Shown: one piece after another, positions 24,227 through 32,246 of the stretch | How the letters are laid out: each line of letters opens with the position of its first letter | Numbering within the stretch: position 1 is the first letter of the stretch | DNA from: Pseudonocardia sp. MH-G8 | GTDB lineage: Bacteria > Actinomycetota > Actinomycetes > Mycobacteriales > Pseudonocardiaceae | DNA: 64,000 nucleotides | Assembly: GCF_002262885.1 (NCBI RefSeq) | Contig: NZ_NKYF01000009.1 | Coordinates: 186,001-250,000, forward strand | Reading direction: 5' to 3' | The notes under the pieces: model-generated | Database searches by the model: none | Told to the model about the DNA's origin: nothing | Seen by the model: the letters and a program-made list of their open reading frames with translations, nothing else | Position numbers and translations under genes: made by a program

Positions 24227-24766
24227 GTGACCGCCCCGGAACAGGTCGTCCTCCTCGACGACGACGGCCTCGCCATCGGCGTCGCCGACAAAGCCACGGT
24301 GCACGGGCCGACCACCCCGCTGCACCTCGCGTTCTCCTGCTACGGCTTCGACCGGGATGGGCGGCTGCTGGTGACGCGCCGGGCGCGGCACAAGCCGACC
24401 TTCCCCGGTGTCCGCACCAACACCTGCTGCGGGCACCCCGGGCCCGGCGAGGCGATGGAGGACGCCGTGCACAGGCGGCTGGACCAGGAGCTCGGCCTGG
24501 CGGCCGAGGACCTGCGCCTCGTGCTGCCCGACTTCGCCTACCGGGCCTCCGCGGGCGGTGTCGAGGAGAACGAGCGGTGCCCCGTGTACGTGTGCACGCT
24601 GGTCGGGGAGCCGCGGTCCCGGCCCGACGAGGTCGAATCGGTGGAGTGGTGGAGCTGGGAGGCCTTCCTCGCCGCGGCCGACGCGGGCGAGCTGTCGCCG
24701 TGGGCCCGGCTGCAGGCCCCGCTGCTGGACGCCCGGCGCGACGGCTGGGCCCGGGTTCTCACCTGA
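24227..24766 (+). CDS. idi: Isopentenyl-diphosphate delta-isomerase, type 1
   Basis: The enzyme interconverts isopentenyl and dimethylallyl diphosphate for isoprenoid synthesis in the cytosol. The Nudix-like fold carries the catalytic Cys in TNTCCGHP and the catalytic Glu in GVEENERCPVY, with metal ligands in the HKPTFPG region. Length of 179 residues matches bacterial type 1 Idi. GTG at 24227 gives the usual N terminus; GTGs at 24218 and 24221 are alternatives. It faces away from the TetR/MFS pair and is followed by a prs paralogue on the same strand. Confidence 0.9.
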   Translation: MTAPEQVVLLDDDGLAIGVADKATVHGPTTPLHLAFSCYGFDRDGRLLVTRRARHKPTFPGVRTNTCCGHPGPGEAMEDAVHRRLDQELGLAAEDLRLVLPDFAYRASAGGVEENERCPVYVCTLVGEPRSRPDEVESVEWWSWEAFLAAADAGELSPWARLQAPLLDARRDGWARVLT

Positions 24767-24792
24767 GGACCGAGGTGGAAGGGTGAGCCGCG

Positions 24793-25737
24793 ATGAAGGA
24801 GATCACGCTCTTCACCGGCTCGGCACACCGGGAACTGGCGGCCGCGATCTGCCACCACCTCGAGGTGCCGCTGGCGCCGTCGCGGGTCACGCGGTTCTCC
24901 AACGACTGCCTCGAGGTGCAGCTGCAGGCCAACTGCCGCGAGCGCGACGTGTTCGTGGTGCAGCCGCTGGTGCCGCCGGTGCAGGAGAACCTCGTCGAGC
25001 TGCTGCTGATGCTGGACGCGGCCCGCGGTGCCTCGGCCGCGCGGATCACCGTGGTGATGCCGCACTTCGCCTACGCGCGATCGGACAAGAAGGACGCGCC
25101 GCGGATCTCGATCGGCGCCCGGCTGATGGCCGACCTGATGAAGACCGCGGGCGCGGACCGCGTGCTGACGATGACGCTGCACTCGCCGCAGGTCCACGGC
25201 TTCTTCGGGATGCCGGTCGACCACCTGCACGCGCTGCACGAGCTGGCGGAGCACTTCCGCGCAGGCGACCTGTCGCACTCCGTCGTGGTGTCGCCCGACC
25301 TCGGCAACGCCAAGGAGGCCTCGCGCTTCGCCCGCCTGCTCGGCACCCCGGTGGCCGCGGCGGCGAAGGAGCGGCTCTCCGACGACAAGGTCGTGATCAG
25401 CTCGATCATCGGTGACGTCCGGGGCAAGGACGTCGTCGTGCTCGACGACGAGATCGCGCGCGGCAGCACGATCGTCGAGCTGCTCGACCGGCTCGTCGAG
25501 CACGACGTCGCGTCGGTGCGGGTGGCCTGCACACACGGCCTGTTCAGCGACGGAGCGCTTCAGCGGATCGGGCAGCGCGACGACGTCACGGAGATCGTCT
25601 GCACCAACACGGTGCCGGTCCCCGGCGCCGATCGGGCGCCGAAGCTCACGGTCCTGTCGATCGCGCCCGCGCTCGCCGAGGCGGTGCGCCGGATCCACAA
25701 CGGCGAGTCCGTCAGCGTGCTGTTCGACGCGCACTAG
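24793..25737 (+). CDS. Ribose-phosphate pyrophosphokinase homologue
   Basis: The protein has the PRPP synthetase layout of two phosphoribosyltransferase-like domains, 314 residues. The catalytic flexible loop is YARSDKKD (usually ARQDRK-like), the Mg/ATP His is in TLHSPQVHGFF, and the ribose-phosphate-binding loop reads VVVLDDEIARGSTI instead of the canonical DD-x-I-DTAGT. These substitutions suggest a paralogue of housekeeping Prs with changed specificity or regulation. GGAAGGG precedes the ATG. It lies 26 bases after idi and is probably co-transcribed with it. Confidence 0.82.
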   Translation: MKEITLFTGSAHRELAAAICHHLEVPLAPSRVTRFSNDCLEVQLQANCRERDVFVVQPLVPPVQENLVELLLMLDAARGASAARITVVMPHFAYARSDKKDAPRISIGARLMADLMKTAGADRVLTMTLHSPQVHGFFGMPVDHLHALHELAEHFRAGDLSHSVVVSPDLGNAKEASRFARLLGTPVAAAAKERLSDDKVVISSIIGDVRGKDVVVLDDEIARGSTIVELLDRLVEHDVASVRVACTHGLFSDGALQRIGQRDDVTEIVCTNTVPVPGADRAPKLTVLSIAPALAEAVRRIHNGESVSVLFDAH

Positions 25738-25747
25738 CCGCGCCCCG

Positions 25748-25827
25748 GAGCGCGACACGCGCGCACGGAGACCCCGACACGCGGGGGCCCTCGCGAGTCG
25801 AGGTCCGGGCGCGTACGTGTCGCGCTC
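25748..25827. repeat. GCGAGTCG/GTGTCG element, copy C2
   Basis: Complementary arms GAGCGCGACAC (25748-25758) and GTGTCGCGCTC (25817-25827) flank a unit with GCGAGTCG at 25793-25800. It fills the spacer between the convergent prs paralogue and nitroreductase genes and may act as a bidirectional terminator. Confidence 0.75.
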
Positions 25828-25854
25828 GCCGAGGACGTCGAAGGCTCGGGTCGG

Positions 25855-26334
25855 TCATGGCGTCGGGCGCAGCGCGACGAGCGGGACGCCCTGCTCGCGG
25901 TCGGCGCCGAGCCGTTCGTACGCCTCCGGGCCCTCGACGTCGTGTCCGAGGGTGCGCATCAGCGCCGCCGCGGTGCGGGGGTGGTCGTGGGCGTAGGCGG
26001 CGAGCCTGCGGCCGGACTCGGCGGGGGGCAGAACCTCGGCCCGGCCGGTGAAGCGGCGTCGGCCGACCTGGAACCGCACCCGCGGCTGTGCCGTCACGTT
26101 GCGGAACCACTGCGCGCGGCCGCCGTACCCGGAGGCGACGAGGTAGCCCTCGCCCTCCCGGCCGACGACCTCCAGGACGACCTGCCGCTCGCGCCCGGTC
26201 GTGCGCCCGACGTGGGTGAGCAGGACGAGCCGGGAGCCGAGCAGGCCGCCGAGCCCGAGCCGGAACAGCAGGACGGGGGCCCGGTGCACGGCGCGCTGCA
26301 GGCGGCTGCGGGGCGGGCGGGCGAACAGGCTCAC
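25855..26334 (-). CDS. Deazaflavin (F420)-dependent nitroreductase family protein
   Basis: This 159-residue protein fits the small DDN family with a split-barrel fold that binds F420. The diagnostic stretch is LTHVGRTTGRERQVVLEVV, followed by YLVASGYGGRAQWFRNV. Members reduce quinones or other acceptors, or act on nitro compounds, with F420H2. The GTG at 26334 has GGAGG in its leader and overlaps the stop of the upstream membrane-protein gene. It is the third gene of a TetR / membrane protein / DDN operon. Confidence 0.85.
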   Translation of the reverse strand: MSLFARPPRSRLQRAVHRAPVLLFRLGLGGLLGSRLVLLTHVGRTTGRERQVVLEVVGREGEGYLVASGYGGRAQWFRNVTAQPRVRFQVGRRRFTGRAEVLPPAESGRRLAAYAHDHPRTAAALMRTLGHDVEGPEAYERLGADREQGVPLVALRPTP

Positions 26335-26870
26335 GATGCCTCCTCGGGCAACAGGTGGCCCAGCAGCAGCTTGACCAGCAGAACGGGGGCGACCCAGGCC
26401 AGGAACGCGGGCAGCGGCACGGCCACCAGCGCCGCGACGCTGCCCACCGCGGTGACGGCGAAGCCGAGCGGGCGGCGCAGTCGCGGCTCCGTCAGGAGCA
26501 GGGCGACGGCGCCGCCGACGGCCAGGCCGTAGGCGAGCGCGGCGGCCGTCCAGCCGAACCCGGGCACCAGGAGGGCCAGCAGGAACGGCTGCACGTGCGC
26601 CGCCACGAACGCGAGCCGGTGCGCGCCGGAGCGGCCGGGGCCGTGGAAGCGGCGCTTCGCCGCGGGCGTGGCGTTCACGACCGCGCCGCCGACCAGGTCG
26701 AACGCGACGGCCGCGAGGACCACCACCGACCACCACCTGAGCCCGGCGCCCTGCGCACCGGCCGCCGCGATCGCGGCGCCCGCGCCGGCGGCGACGTAGC
26801 AGAGGGCGCTCTCCGCCGTGTCCGCATCGGGTGCGACGAGGACCGCGTTGACGCGGGCGAGCACCGTCAC
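26331..26870 (-). CDS. Hypothetical integral membrane protein
   Basis: This 179-residue protein has about five hydrophobic segments (for example WWSVVVLAAVAFDLVGGAVV and LALLVPGFGWTAAALAYGLA). An HGPGRSGAHRLAF motif lies between them. I do not recognise a named family. The GTG start overlaps the TetR stop upstream, and its own stop overlaps the DDN gene start, so all three genes are translated from one message. It may be a membrane partner of the F420-dependent protein, by context only. Confidence 0.75.
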   Translation of the reverse strand: MTVLARVNAVLVAPDADTAESALCYVAAGAGAAIAAAGAQGAGLRWWSVVVLAAVAFDLVGGAVVNATPAAKRRFHGPGRSGAHRLAFVAAHVQPFLLALLVPGFGWTAAALAYGLAVGGAVALLLTEPRLRRPLGFAVTAVGSVAALVAVPLPAFLAWVAPVLLVKLLLGHLLPEEAS

Positions 26871-27469
26871 GACCGCGCCGCCAGCCCGTCGAGGCAGACC
26901 GCGACGACGGCAGCGTCCATCCCGGCGATCGGCAGCCCGGGGTCGACCACCCATTGCAGCAGGCATCCCTCGATCGCCCCGACGACCACGGCGGCGTGCG
27001 CGGGGGAGACGTCGGCGCGCACCTCCCCGCGGGCGGACGCCTCGGCGAGCAGCACGCCGATCGCCTCCCGGTACTCGGCGTAGAGCGCGGCCATGTCCAG
27101 CGGCACGCGCGCGTCCCCGCGCCGGCCCAGCGACCACAGGTCGAGCAGGACGCGTGCGAGGTCCGGGTCGGCGGTGGCCGCGGCGAGGACTCCGCGCACG
27201 AGCTCGGCGAGCCGCTCCAGGGGTGGCCCCCCGCCCGAGCGGGCGCGGCCGAGCACGTCGCGCGACGTGGCGCTGAGGGCGGCCAGCGCGGCGTCGAGCA
27301 GGGCATCGCGGCTGTCGAAGGAGAGGTAGACGCTGCCCTTGCCGACGCCCGCCTCGGCGGCCACGTCCTCGATCCGCGTGGCGGCGAAGCCCTTGCGCGC
27401 GAACACCCGTACGGCCGCGGCGAGGATCTCCTCCCGCCGGGCCGCGTGGTCCACTCGCTTCGGACTCAT
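26867..27469 (-). CDS. TetR/AcrR family transcriptional regulator
   Basis: This 200-residue protein has an HTH near residues 14-60 (ILAAAVRVFARKGFAATRIE, then GKGSVYLSFDSRDAL) and a C-terminal ligand domain. GAGGAG precedes the ATG at 27469. A 14-base palindrome lies 18 bases upstream, suited to autorepression of the three-gene operon it heads. Confidence 0.9.
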   Translation of the reverse strand: MSPKRVDHAARREEILAAAVRVFARKGFAATRIEDVAAEAGVGKGSVYLSFDSRDALLDAALAALSATSRDVLGRARSGGGPPLERLAELVRGVLAAATADPDLARVLLDLWSLGRRGDARVPLDMAALYAEYREAIGVLLAEASARGEVRADVSPAHAAVVVGAIEGCLLQWVVDPGLPIAGMDAAVVAVCLDGLAARS

Positions 27470-27486
27470 CTCTCGCTCCTCATGGC

Positions 27487-27500
27487 TGACTGGTCAGTCA
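27487..27500. promoter_or_regulatory. TetR operator upstream of the DDN operon
   Basis: TGACTGGTCAGTCA is palindromic at 12 of 14 positions (TGACTG-N2-CAGTCA), a common TetR half-site pattern, and sits 18 bases before the regulator's start codon. Confidence 0.6.
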
Positions 27501-27534
27501 TGTTAGCAGGCCGCGGAAGCGGGAACGCGCACAC

Positions 27535-27897
27535 ATGGTCAGCAGAGTGCTAGCGGTGACCGTCGACTGCCGGGACGCCGAACGCTGCGCCGCCTTCTGG
27601 TGCGCGGCGCTCGGCACCGAGGTCGAGGAGCGGTGGCGGGATGCGCACGGCGTCGAGTACGTGCAGATCGGCACGGGGGAGGGCGCGCCGCTGCTGTTCC
27701 AGCCGGTGCCCGAGGGCCGGTCGGGAAAGAACCGGCTGCACCTGGACCTCGCACCGGCGCGGGGAACGCAGGAGGTCGAGGTCGCGCGGCTCGTCGAGCT
27801 GGGTGCAAGGTGCCTGTCCGACCCGCCCGAGCACCCGTGGGTGGTGCTCGCGGACCCGGAGGGCAACGAGTTCTGCGTGCTGCCCCCGCGCGAGTAG
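27535..27897 (+). CDS. VOC (glyoxalase-like) family protein
   Basis: This 120-residue protein has the paired beta-alpha-beta-beta-beta modules of the vicinal oxygen chelate superfamily. It begins VLAVTVDCRDAERCAAFWCA and ends WVVLADPEGNEFCVLPP, the Glyoxalase_6-like form frequent in actinobacteria. The metal-binding Glu in the last strand (EFCVL) is present. No strong Shine-Dalgarno is seen before the ATG, so the message may be leaderless. Function is unknown; such proteins are often detoxification or resistance factors. Confidence 0.82.
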   Translation: MVSRVLAVTVDCRDAERCAAFWCAALGTEVEERWRDAHGVEYVQIGTGEGAPLLFQPVPEGRSGKNRLHLDLAPARGTQEVEVARLVELGARCLSDPPEHPWVVLADPEGNEFCVLPPRE

Positions 27898-27902
27898 CAG
27901 GC

Positions 27903-28505
27903 TCAGGCGCTCCGACCCGGCAGGCGCGGAGAGGGGCAGGCGACCTCCCAGGCCGCCTCGATCATCCGGAAGACCTCGTCCACCGCGGCCTCCGGATCGA
28001 CCGACTCGCGGGCCAGCGAGAAGGCGTCGACCACGAAGCGCGCGATCGTCCGGCAGGCCGTCGTGGTACGTGGCAGTTCGAGATCAGCGGCGATGGCCGT
28101 CGCCAGCGACTCCGCGTGGCGCAGCCTCATGGAGCTCTCGTACTCCTGCAGTGCGGGTGATCCGTCGATCATGCGCCAGAGCGGGGCGGCGCTGTCGGCC
28201 GCGCAGTGTCGCACCATGGCCCGGATCTCGCGGCGCAGCGCAGGGATGAGCGGGTCGTGCGGCGCTCGCCCGGTGACCGCCTGGGTGAGGCGTTGCTCGA
28301 AGTCGTCGTCCTGATCGAACACCAGGGCCTCTTTCGAGGCGAAGTGGGAGAACAGCGTGGTGACGGCCACGTCGGCCTCCATGGCCACATCCCGGATGCC
28401 CACCGCGTCGTACCCGCGCTCCAGGAAGAGCCGCAGAGCGGTGTCGGCGATCTTCTGGCGGGTCGCGGCCTTCTTGCGCTCACGGCGGCCAGGCGGCTCG
28501 GTCAT
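27903..28505 (-). CDS. TetR/AcrR family transcriptional regulator
   Basis: This 200-residue regulator has a basic leader (GRRERKKAATRQKIADTALR), an HTH ending VAVTTLFSHFASKEALVF, and a helical C-terminal domain. It is divergent from the quinone oxidoreductase at 28576, with two short palindromes between them. It probably represses that gene and itself. Confidence 0.9.
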   Translation of the reverse strand: MTEPPGRRERKKAATRQKIADTALRLFLERGYDAVGIRDVAMEADVAVTTLFSHFASKEALVFDQDDDFEQRLTQAVTGRAPHDPLIPALRREIRAMVRHCAADSAAPLWRMIDGSPALQEYESSMRLRHAESLATAIAADLELPRTTTACRTIARFVVDAFSLARESVDPEAAVDEVFRMIEAAWEVACPSPRLPGRSA

Positions 28506-28516
28506 CAGCTGATGCT

Positions 28517-28559
28517 AGCAGTTACGAAAGCCTAACTGCTCTGAAATGCTAACGGTTAG
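28517..28559. promoter_or_regulatory. Two palindromes in the TetR/oxidoreductase spacer
   Basis: AGCAGTTA (28517-28524) and TAACTGCT (28533-28540) form perfect 8-base arms. CTAACGGTTAG (28549-28559) is a perfect 11-base palindrome. Both contain the GTTA/TAAC element and lie between the divergent starts, so they are plausible operators for the TetR regulator. Confidence 0.55.
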
Positions 28560-28575
28560 TGTTACAGTCGGTCGC

Positions 28576-29469
28576 ATGAAGAGAGTGAGCTTCGACGAGT
28601 TCGGCGGTCCGGACGTTCTGCAGCTCGTGGACGCCGAGGAGCCCCACGCGGGTCCCGGCCAGGTCCGCATCGCGGTGCGGGCGGCGGGTGTGAACCCCGT
28701 GGACTGGAGGATCCGCGAAGGACAGTTCCGGGAGGCCCATCCGATCGACCTGCCCTCCGGGGTCGGGCAGGACGCCGCCGGGGTGGTGGACGAGGTGGGC
28801 GAGGGTGTCGACGGGGTCGAGGTCGGCGACCACGTGTTCGGTGAAGGCGCGAGCACCTATGCCGAGTTCGCCGTGCTGTGGGCCTGGGCCCGCATGCCCG
28901 GGGGCCTGACGTTCGACGAGGCAGCCGGGTACCCCTCCGTGGTGGAGACCGCGCTGCGCATCATCGGCCAGGTCGGAGTGTGGTCCGGGCAGACGCTGCT
29001 GGTCAGCGGTGCGTCCGGGGGAGTCGGGTCGGCCGTGCTGCAGATCGCCCGCGACCGCGGCATCACGGTGATCGGCACGGCCGGGGCCGGGAACCAGGAC
29101 TACCTGCGCAGCCTCGGGGCCGTCGCCACGACGTACGGCGAGGGCTGGGTCGAGCGGGTGCACCGGCTCGGTCAGGTCGACGCGGCTCTGGACCTGGCCG
29201 GATCGGGCGCGGTCCGCGAGCTCGTCGAGCTGACCGGGGACCCGCAGAAGGTGATCTCCATCGCCGACCTCGGTGCGCCGGAGCTCGGTGTCCGGTTCTC
29301 CGGAGTGGCCGCGAGCATGGCCGAAGCGCTCGCCGAGGCCGTCGACCTCATCTCGCGGGGAACGCTCCGCATCCCGGTCGAGAAGTCGTACACGCTCGCC
29401 GACGCCGCGGCGGCGCAGATCGACAGCCGGGCCGGTCACACGCGCGGGCGGCGGGTCGTGCTCGTCTGA
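28576..29469 (+). CDS. Zinc-independent quinone oxidoreductase (MDR superfamily)
   Basis: This 297-residue protein has an N-terminal GroES-like domain (GPGQVRIAVRAAGVNPVDWR) and a Rossmann NADPH-binding domain (TLLVSGASGGVGSAVLQIA). Structural-zinc cysteines are absent, as in the quinone reductase branch. It reduces quinones or enones with NADPH. The start at 28576 lies just after the palindromic operators of the divergent TetR gene, so it is probably induced by that repressor's ligand. Confidence 0.88.
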   Translation: MKRVSFDEFGGPDVLQLVDAEEPHAGPGQVRIAVRAAGVNPVDWRIREGQFREAHPIDLPSGVGQDAAGVVDEVGEGVDGVEVGDHVFGEGASTYAEFAVLWAWARMPGGLTFDEAAGYPSVVETALRIIGQVGVWSGQTLLVSGASGGVGSAVLQIARDRGITVIGTAGAGNQDYLRSLGAVATTYGEGWVERVHRLGQVDAALDLAGSGAVRELVELTGDPQKVISIADLGAPELGVRFSGVAASMAEALAEAVDLISRGTLRIPVEKSYTLADAAAAQIDSRAGHTRGRRVVLV

Positions 29470-29484
29470 GCGCGGGGTGCCGGT

Positions 29485-30507
29485 TCAGCCGGACTCGGAG
29501 CCGATCGTCACCGGCAGGTCTACGCGCTGGCCACCACGCGCCACCGTCACCGTGGTCTGCCGGCCCGGTTCGGTGTCGCGCAGCGCGCCGAGCAGGTCCT
29601 CGATGCTGCCGACCTCCTGGTCGCCGAGCGCCACGACCACGTCACCGGCCTGCACGCCGGCCGCCGCGGCCGGGCCATCCGGCGGCACGTGCGTCACCAG
29701 CGCTCCCGACTCCACGTCGAGGCCGTACGCCCGGATGATCTCGGGCGTGAGCCGCGCGACGTTCACCCCGAGCACCGGGTGGGTGGCCGTGCCGGCGGTG
29801 AGCAGCTGGTCGGCGACGTCGACGGCGGTGGCGGCGGGGATCGCGAAGCCGAGCGAGACGGCGCCCGCGGCGGGCGGGATGTAGGCCTCGTTGATGCCGA
29901 TCACGCGGCCGGTGGCGTCGAGCAGGGCGCCGCCGGAGTTCCCCGGCGAGATCGCGGCGTCGACCTGGATGAGGTCGACGAGGGCGGAGGACTGCGTGGC
30001 GGAACCGGGGATCTGCCGGTTGAGCGCGGAGACGATCCCGGCCGTCACCGTGCCCTCGAAGCCGAGCGGGCTGCCGATCGCGAGCACCGGGTCGCCCGGG
30101 CGGGGCAGCTGCGTGCGGTACTCCGGCACGGGGAGGCCGCTGCGCGCCGTGCGGATCACGGCGATATCGGTGATCTCGTCGCCGGCCAGGACGGTGCCCT
30201 CGGAGGACGTGCCGTCGGCGTAGTCGATCGTGACCGCCACGGCGCCCGCGACGACGTGCTGGTTGGTGATGACGACGTCCGGCTGGTACACGACGCCGCT
30301 GCCGACACCCTCGTCGGTGCGGACGGTCACGACGCTCGGCGCCAGCCGCGCGACCACATCCGCCGCGGACGGCGCCTCGCCCGGCGGCGCCTCGGACGTC
30401 GCAGGCGGCGCATCGGCCACGGGCGGGCGCTCCGGTGCCGCTGTCGTGCATCCCCCGAGAAGGGCCCCCGCGAGCACGAGGCCCGCCGCTGTCGGTCCGG
30501 TCCGCAT
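29485..30507 (-). CDS. S1C serine protease with PDZ domain (HtrA/DegP-like)
   Basis: The N terminus MRTGPTAAGLVLAGALLGGC is a lipoprotein signal (lipobox LGGC), so the enzyme is tethered outside the membrane. The trypsin-like domain has His in VITNQHVVAG, Asp in EITDIAVI and Ser in SPGNSGGALL. A PDZ domain follows from about residue 240 (HPVLGVNVARL, DVVVALGDQEV). Such proteases handle misfolded envelope proteins under stress. Length is 340 residues, and GAGGAG precedes the ATG. Confidence 0.92.
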   Translation of the reverse strand: MRTGPTAAGLVLAGALLGGCTTAAPERPPVADAPPATSEAPPGEAPSAADVVARLAPSVVTVRTDEGVGSGVVYQPDVVITNQHVVAGAVAVTIDYADGTSSEGTVLAGDEITDIAVIRTARSGLPVPEYRTQLPRPGDPVLAIGSPLGFEGTVTAGIVSALNRQIPGSATQSSALVDLIQVDAAISPGNSGGALLDATGRVIGINEAYIPPAAGAVSLGFAIPAATAVDVADQLLTAGTATHPVLGVNVARLTPEIIRAYGLDVESGALVTHVPPDGPAAAAGVQAGDVVVALGDQEVGSIEDLLGALRDTEPGRQTTVTVARGGQRVDLPVTIGSESG

Positions 30508-30516
30508 GCTGCTCCT

Positions 30517-30810
30517 CTACCCCGCGTGGCCCAGCAGGAACGCGGCGATGAACCCCGCACAGGTGACGAGCCCGACGGAGTTGCCGGCGTTCTCGAAGCC
30601 CTCCGGCATCATCGTGTCGGCGAGCATGGTGAGGATGGCGCCCACGGCGAAGGCCTGCACGACGGCGACCGTCGCAGGGGACGTGCCGCCGAGCAGTCCG
30701 TAGCCGGCGGCCGCGGCCGCCGCGGAGAGCAGCGCCACGCCCGCCCAGAGCCCGAGGATCCAGGCGACCGAGTGCCCCGCCTTGCACAGCCCGACGGCCG
30801 CGGACAGCGA
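30517..30810 (-). pseudogene. 5'-truncated ZIP-family metal transporter remnant
   Basis: The leftward frame encodes only the last third of a ZIP transporter: KAGHSVAWILGLWAGVALLS, then ILTMLADTMMPEGFENAGNS and a final helix. ADTM-PE-FE is the conserved end of ZupT-like ZIP proteins, which are normally about 240 residues with eight helices; here only about 98 codons remain. Sequence upstream of 30810 no longer resembles the family and soon reaches the hairpin repeat at 30859-30911. The remnant is probably non-functional. The break may be linked to insertion of the repeat. Confidence 0.75.
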
Positions 30811-30858
30811 GCACCCTGAGTGCCTTCCCGGAGGGCGCCGGCCCAACCGGGCGGGGGT

Positions 30859-30911
30859 GTCAGCAAAGCCACTTTCACGTCACCTGAGGTCATGAAAGTG
30901 GCTTTGCTGAC
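30859..30911. repeat. Dispersed GTGGCTTT hairpin, copy 2
   Basis: Perfect 19-base arms GTCAGCAAAGCCACTTTCA (30859-30877) and TGAAAGTGGCTTTGCTGAC (30893-30911) flank a 15-base loop. The core AAAGCCAC/GTGGCTTT matches copies 1 and 3. It lies directly after the stop of the leftward binding-protein gene and before the ZIP remnant, so it may terminate the liv-type operon. Confidence 0.85.
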
Positions 30912-30923
30912 GTTCCCATGCAC

Positions 30924-32246
30924 TTAGCTCGCCGGCTGCACGTCCGGGATGCCGTTCGCCGGTGGCGCCGCCCGCTCGCCCGTCGCCTCCGTGATCGGGG
31001 CTTCGCCGTTGTCGGTGACCAGCACCGGGGTGAGGCTCTCCGTCGTGCCCCCGGTGATCCGGGTGACCTCGACGCCCGCGATGCCGGCGTGCCGCTGCGC
31101 GGAGTAGCGGAACGGCGCCGCCCACGGCCCCTCGAACGTGCTGCCGACGTCCTCGATCGCCGCGACGATGCCCTCGCGGGTCGGGTCCGGCCCGGCGGCC
31201 TGCAGCGCCTGCACGAAGGTGTACGCCTCGGCCATGCCGTAGACCCGGAAGTTGGTCAGTTCGCCCTCGCCGCCGTGGGAGTCCCAGACGCGCTGGAACA
31301 GCTGCGTCCAGGGGTCGTCCGGCTGGTCCACCCCCGGCAGGTACTCGGTGGTGATCACGCCCTCCAGCAGTCCCGCGTCCGTCACCGCGCCCTCGGAGAA
31401 GCGCGCGAGGAGCGAGCCGACGAGCACCGGGTCCGACCCGATGTTGGAGTAGATCCACTGCGGCTGGTAGTTCAGGCGCAGCGACTGCAGCTGCGACAGC
31501 GCCGTGTAGGACGGCACGTTGAACCCGATCACGAGGTCGGCGCCGGACGCCTGCAGGGCGGCGATCTGCGGGGCCACGTCGGTGTTGCCGGGCGTGTACC
31601 GCTCGGCGGCCACGATCTGGTTCTCCAGGAACCGCCGGGCGCCGATCTCGGCGTCCCGGCCCAGGTCGTCGTCCTGCAGGAACAGGCCCACCTTCGCCTG
31701 CGGGAAGTTCTGGGCCACGTACTGCCCGATGATCTTGGCTTCGATCTCGTAGTCGGGCTGCCAGCCGAACGTCATGGGGTTCTGCTCGGGCTGGTCCCAG
31801 AGCAGCGAACCGGAGGAGACGAACAGGTCGGGTACACCCTCGCTGTTGAGCTGGTCGAGCACGGCCGAGTGCGTCGGCGTACCGAGCCCACCCATGATCG
31901 CGAAGACCTGGTCCTGCAGCACCAGCTCGTTGACCACCTGGCTGGTCTGGGTGGGGTTGTAGGCGTCGTCGCGGAAGATGTACTCGATCTGGCGCCCGTT
32001 CACCCCGCCCGCGGCGTTCACGAAGTCGAAGTAGGCCTTCGTGCCCGTCGGGATCTCGCTGTAGCCGGGCGCGGCCACGCCGGTGAGCGGGAAGTGGGCG
32101 CCGACCTTCACCGATGTCTCGGTGATGCCGACCTCGGCGGCCGCGGCATCGCCGGAACCTGCGCCCTCGTCCGGGCGCCCGCCCGCCCCGCACCCGCTGA
32201 GCAGCAGCACCGCCGCCAGTGCGGCGTAGAGACCCCTTGCCTTCAT
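30924..32246 (-). CDS. Branched-chain amino-acid-type ABC substrate-binding lipoprotein
   Basis: This 440-residue protein begins with a lipoprotein signal (lipobox LLSGC) and has a type I periplasmic-binding fold of the LivJ/Leu-binding class: VGITETSVKVGAHFPLTG near the mature N terminus, and GLGTPTHSAVLDQLNSEGVP. GGAGGAGG precedes the ATG. It is the fifth gene of the leftward liv-type operon; its ATG overlaps the stop of the permease upstream. Ligands of this family include amino acids, urea, short amides and aromatic acids, so leucine should not be assumed. Confidence 0.9.
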   Translation of the reverse strand: MKARGLYAALAAVLLLSGCGAGGRPDEGAGSGDAAAAEVGITETSVKVGAHFPLTGVAAPGYSEIPTGTKAYFDFVNAAGGVNGRQIEYIFRDDAYNPTQTSQVVNELVLQDQVFAIMGGLGTPTHSAVLDQLNSEGVPDLFVSSGSLLWDQPEQNPMTFGWQPDYEIEAKIIGQYVAQNFPQAKVGLFLQDDDLGRDAEIGARRFLENQIVAAERYTPGNTDVAPQIAALQASGADLVIGFNVPSYTALSQLQSLRLNYQPQWIYSNIGSDPVLVGSLLARFSEGAVTDAGLLEGVITTEYLPGVDQPDDPWTQLFQRVWDSHGGEGELTNFRVYGMAEAYTFVQALQAAGPDPTREGIVAAIEDVGSTFEGPWAAPFRYSAQRHAGIAGVEVTRITGGTTESLTPVLVTDNGEAPITEATGERAAPPANGIPDVQPAS

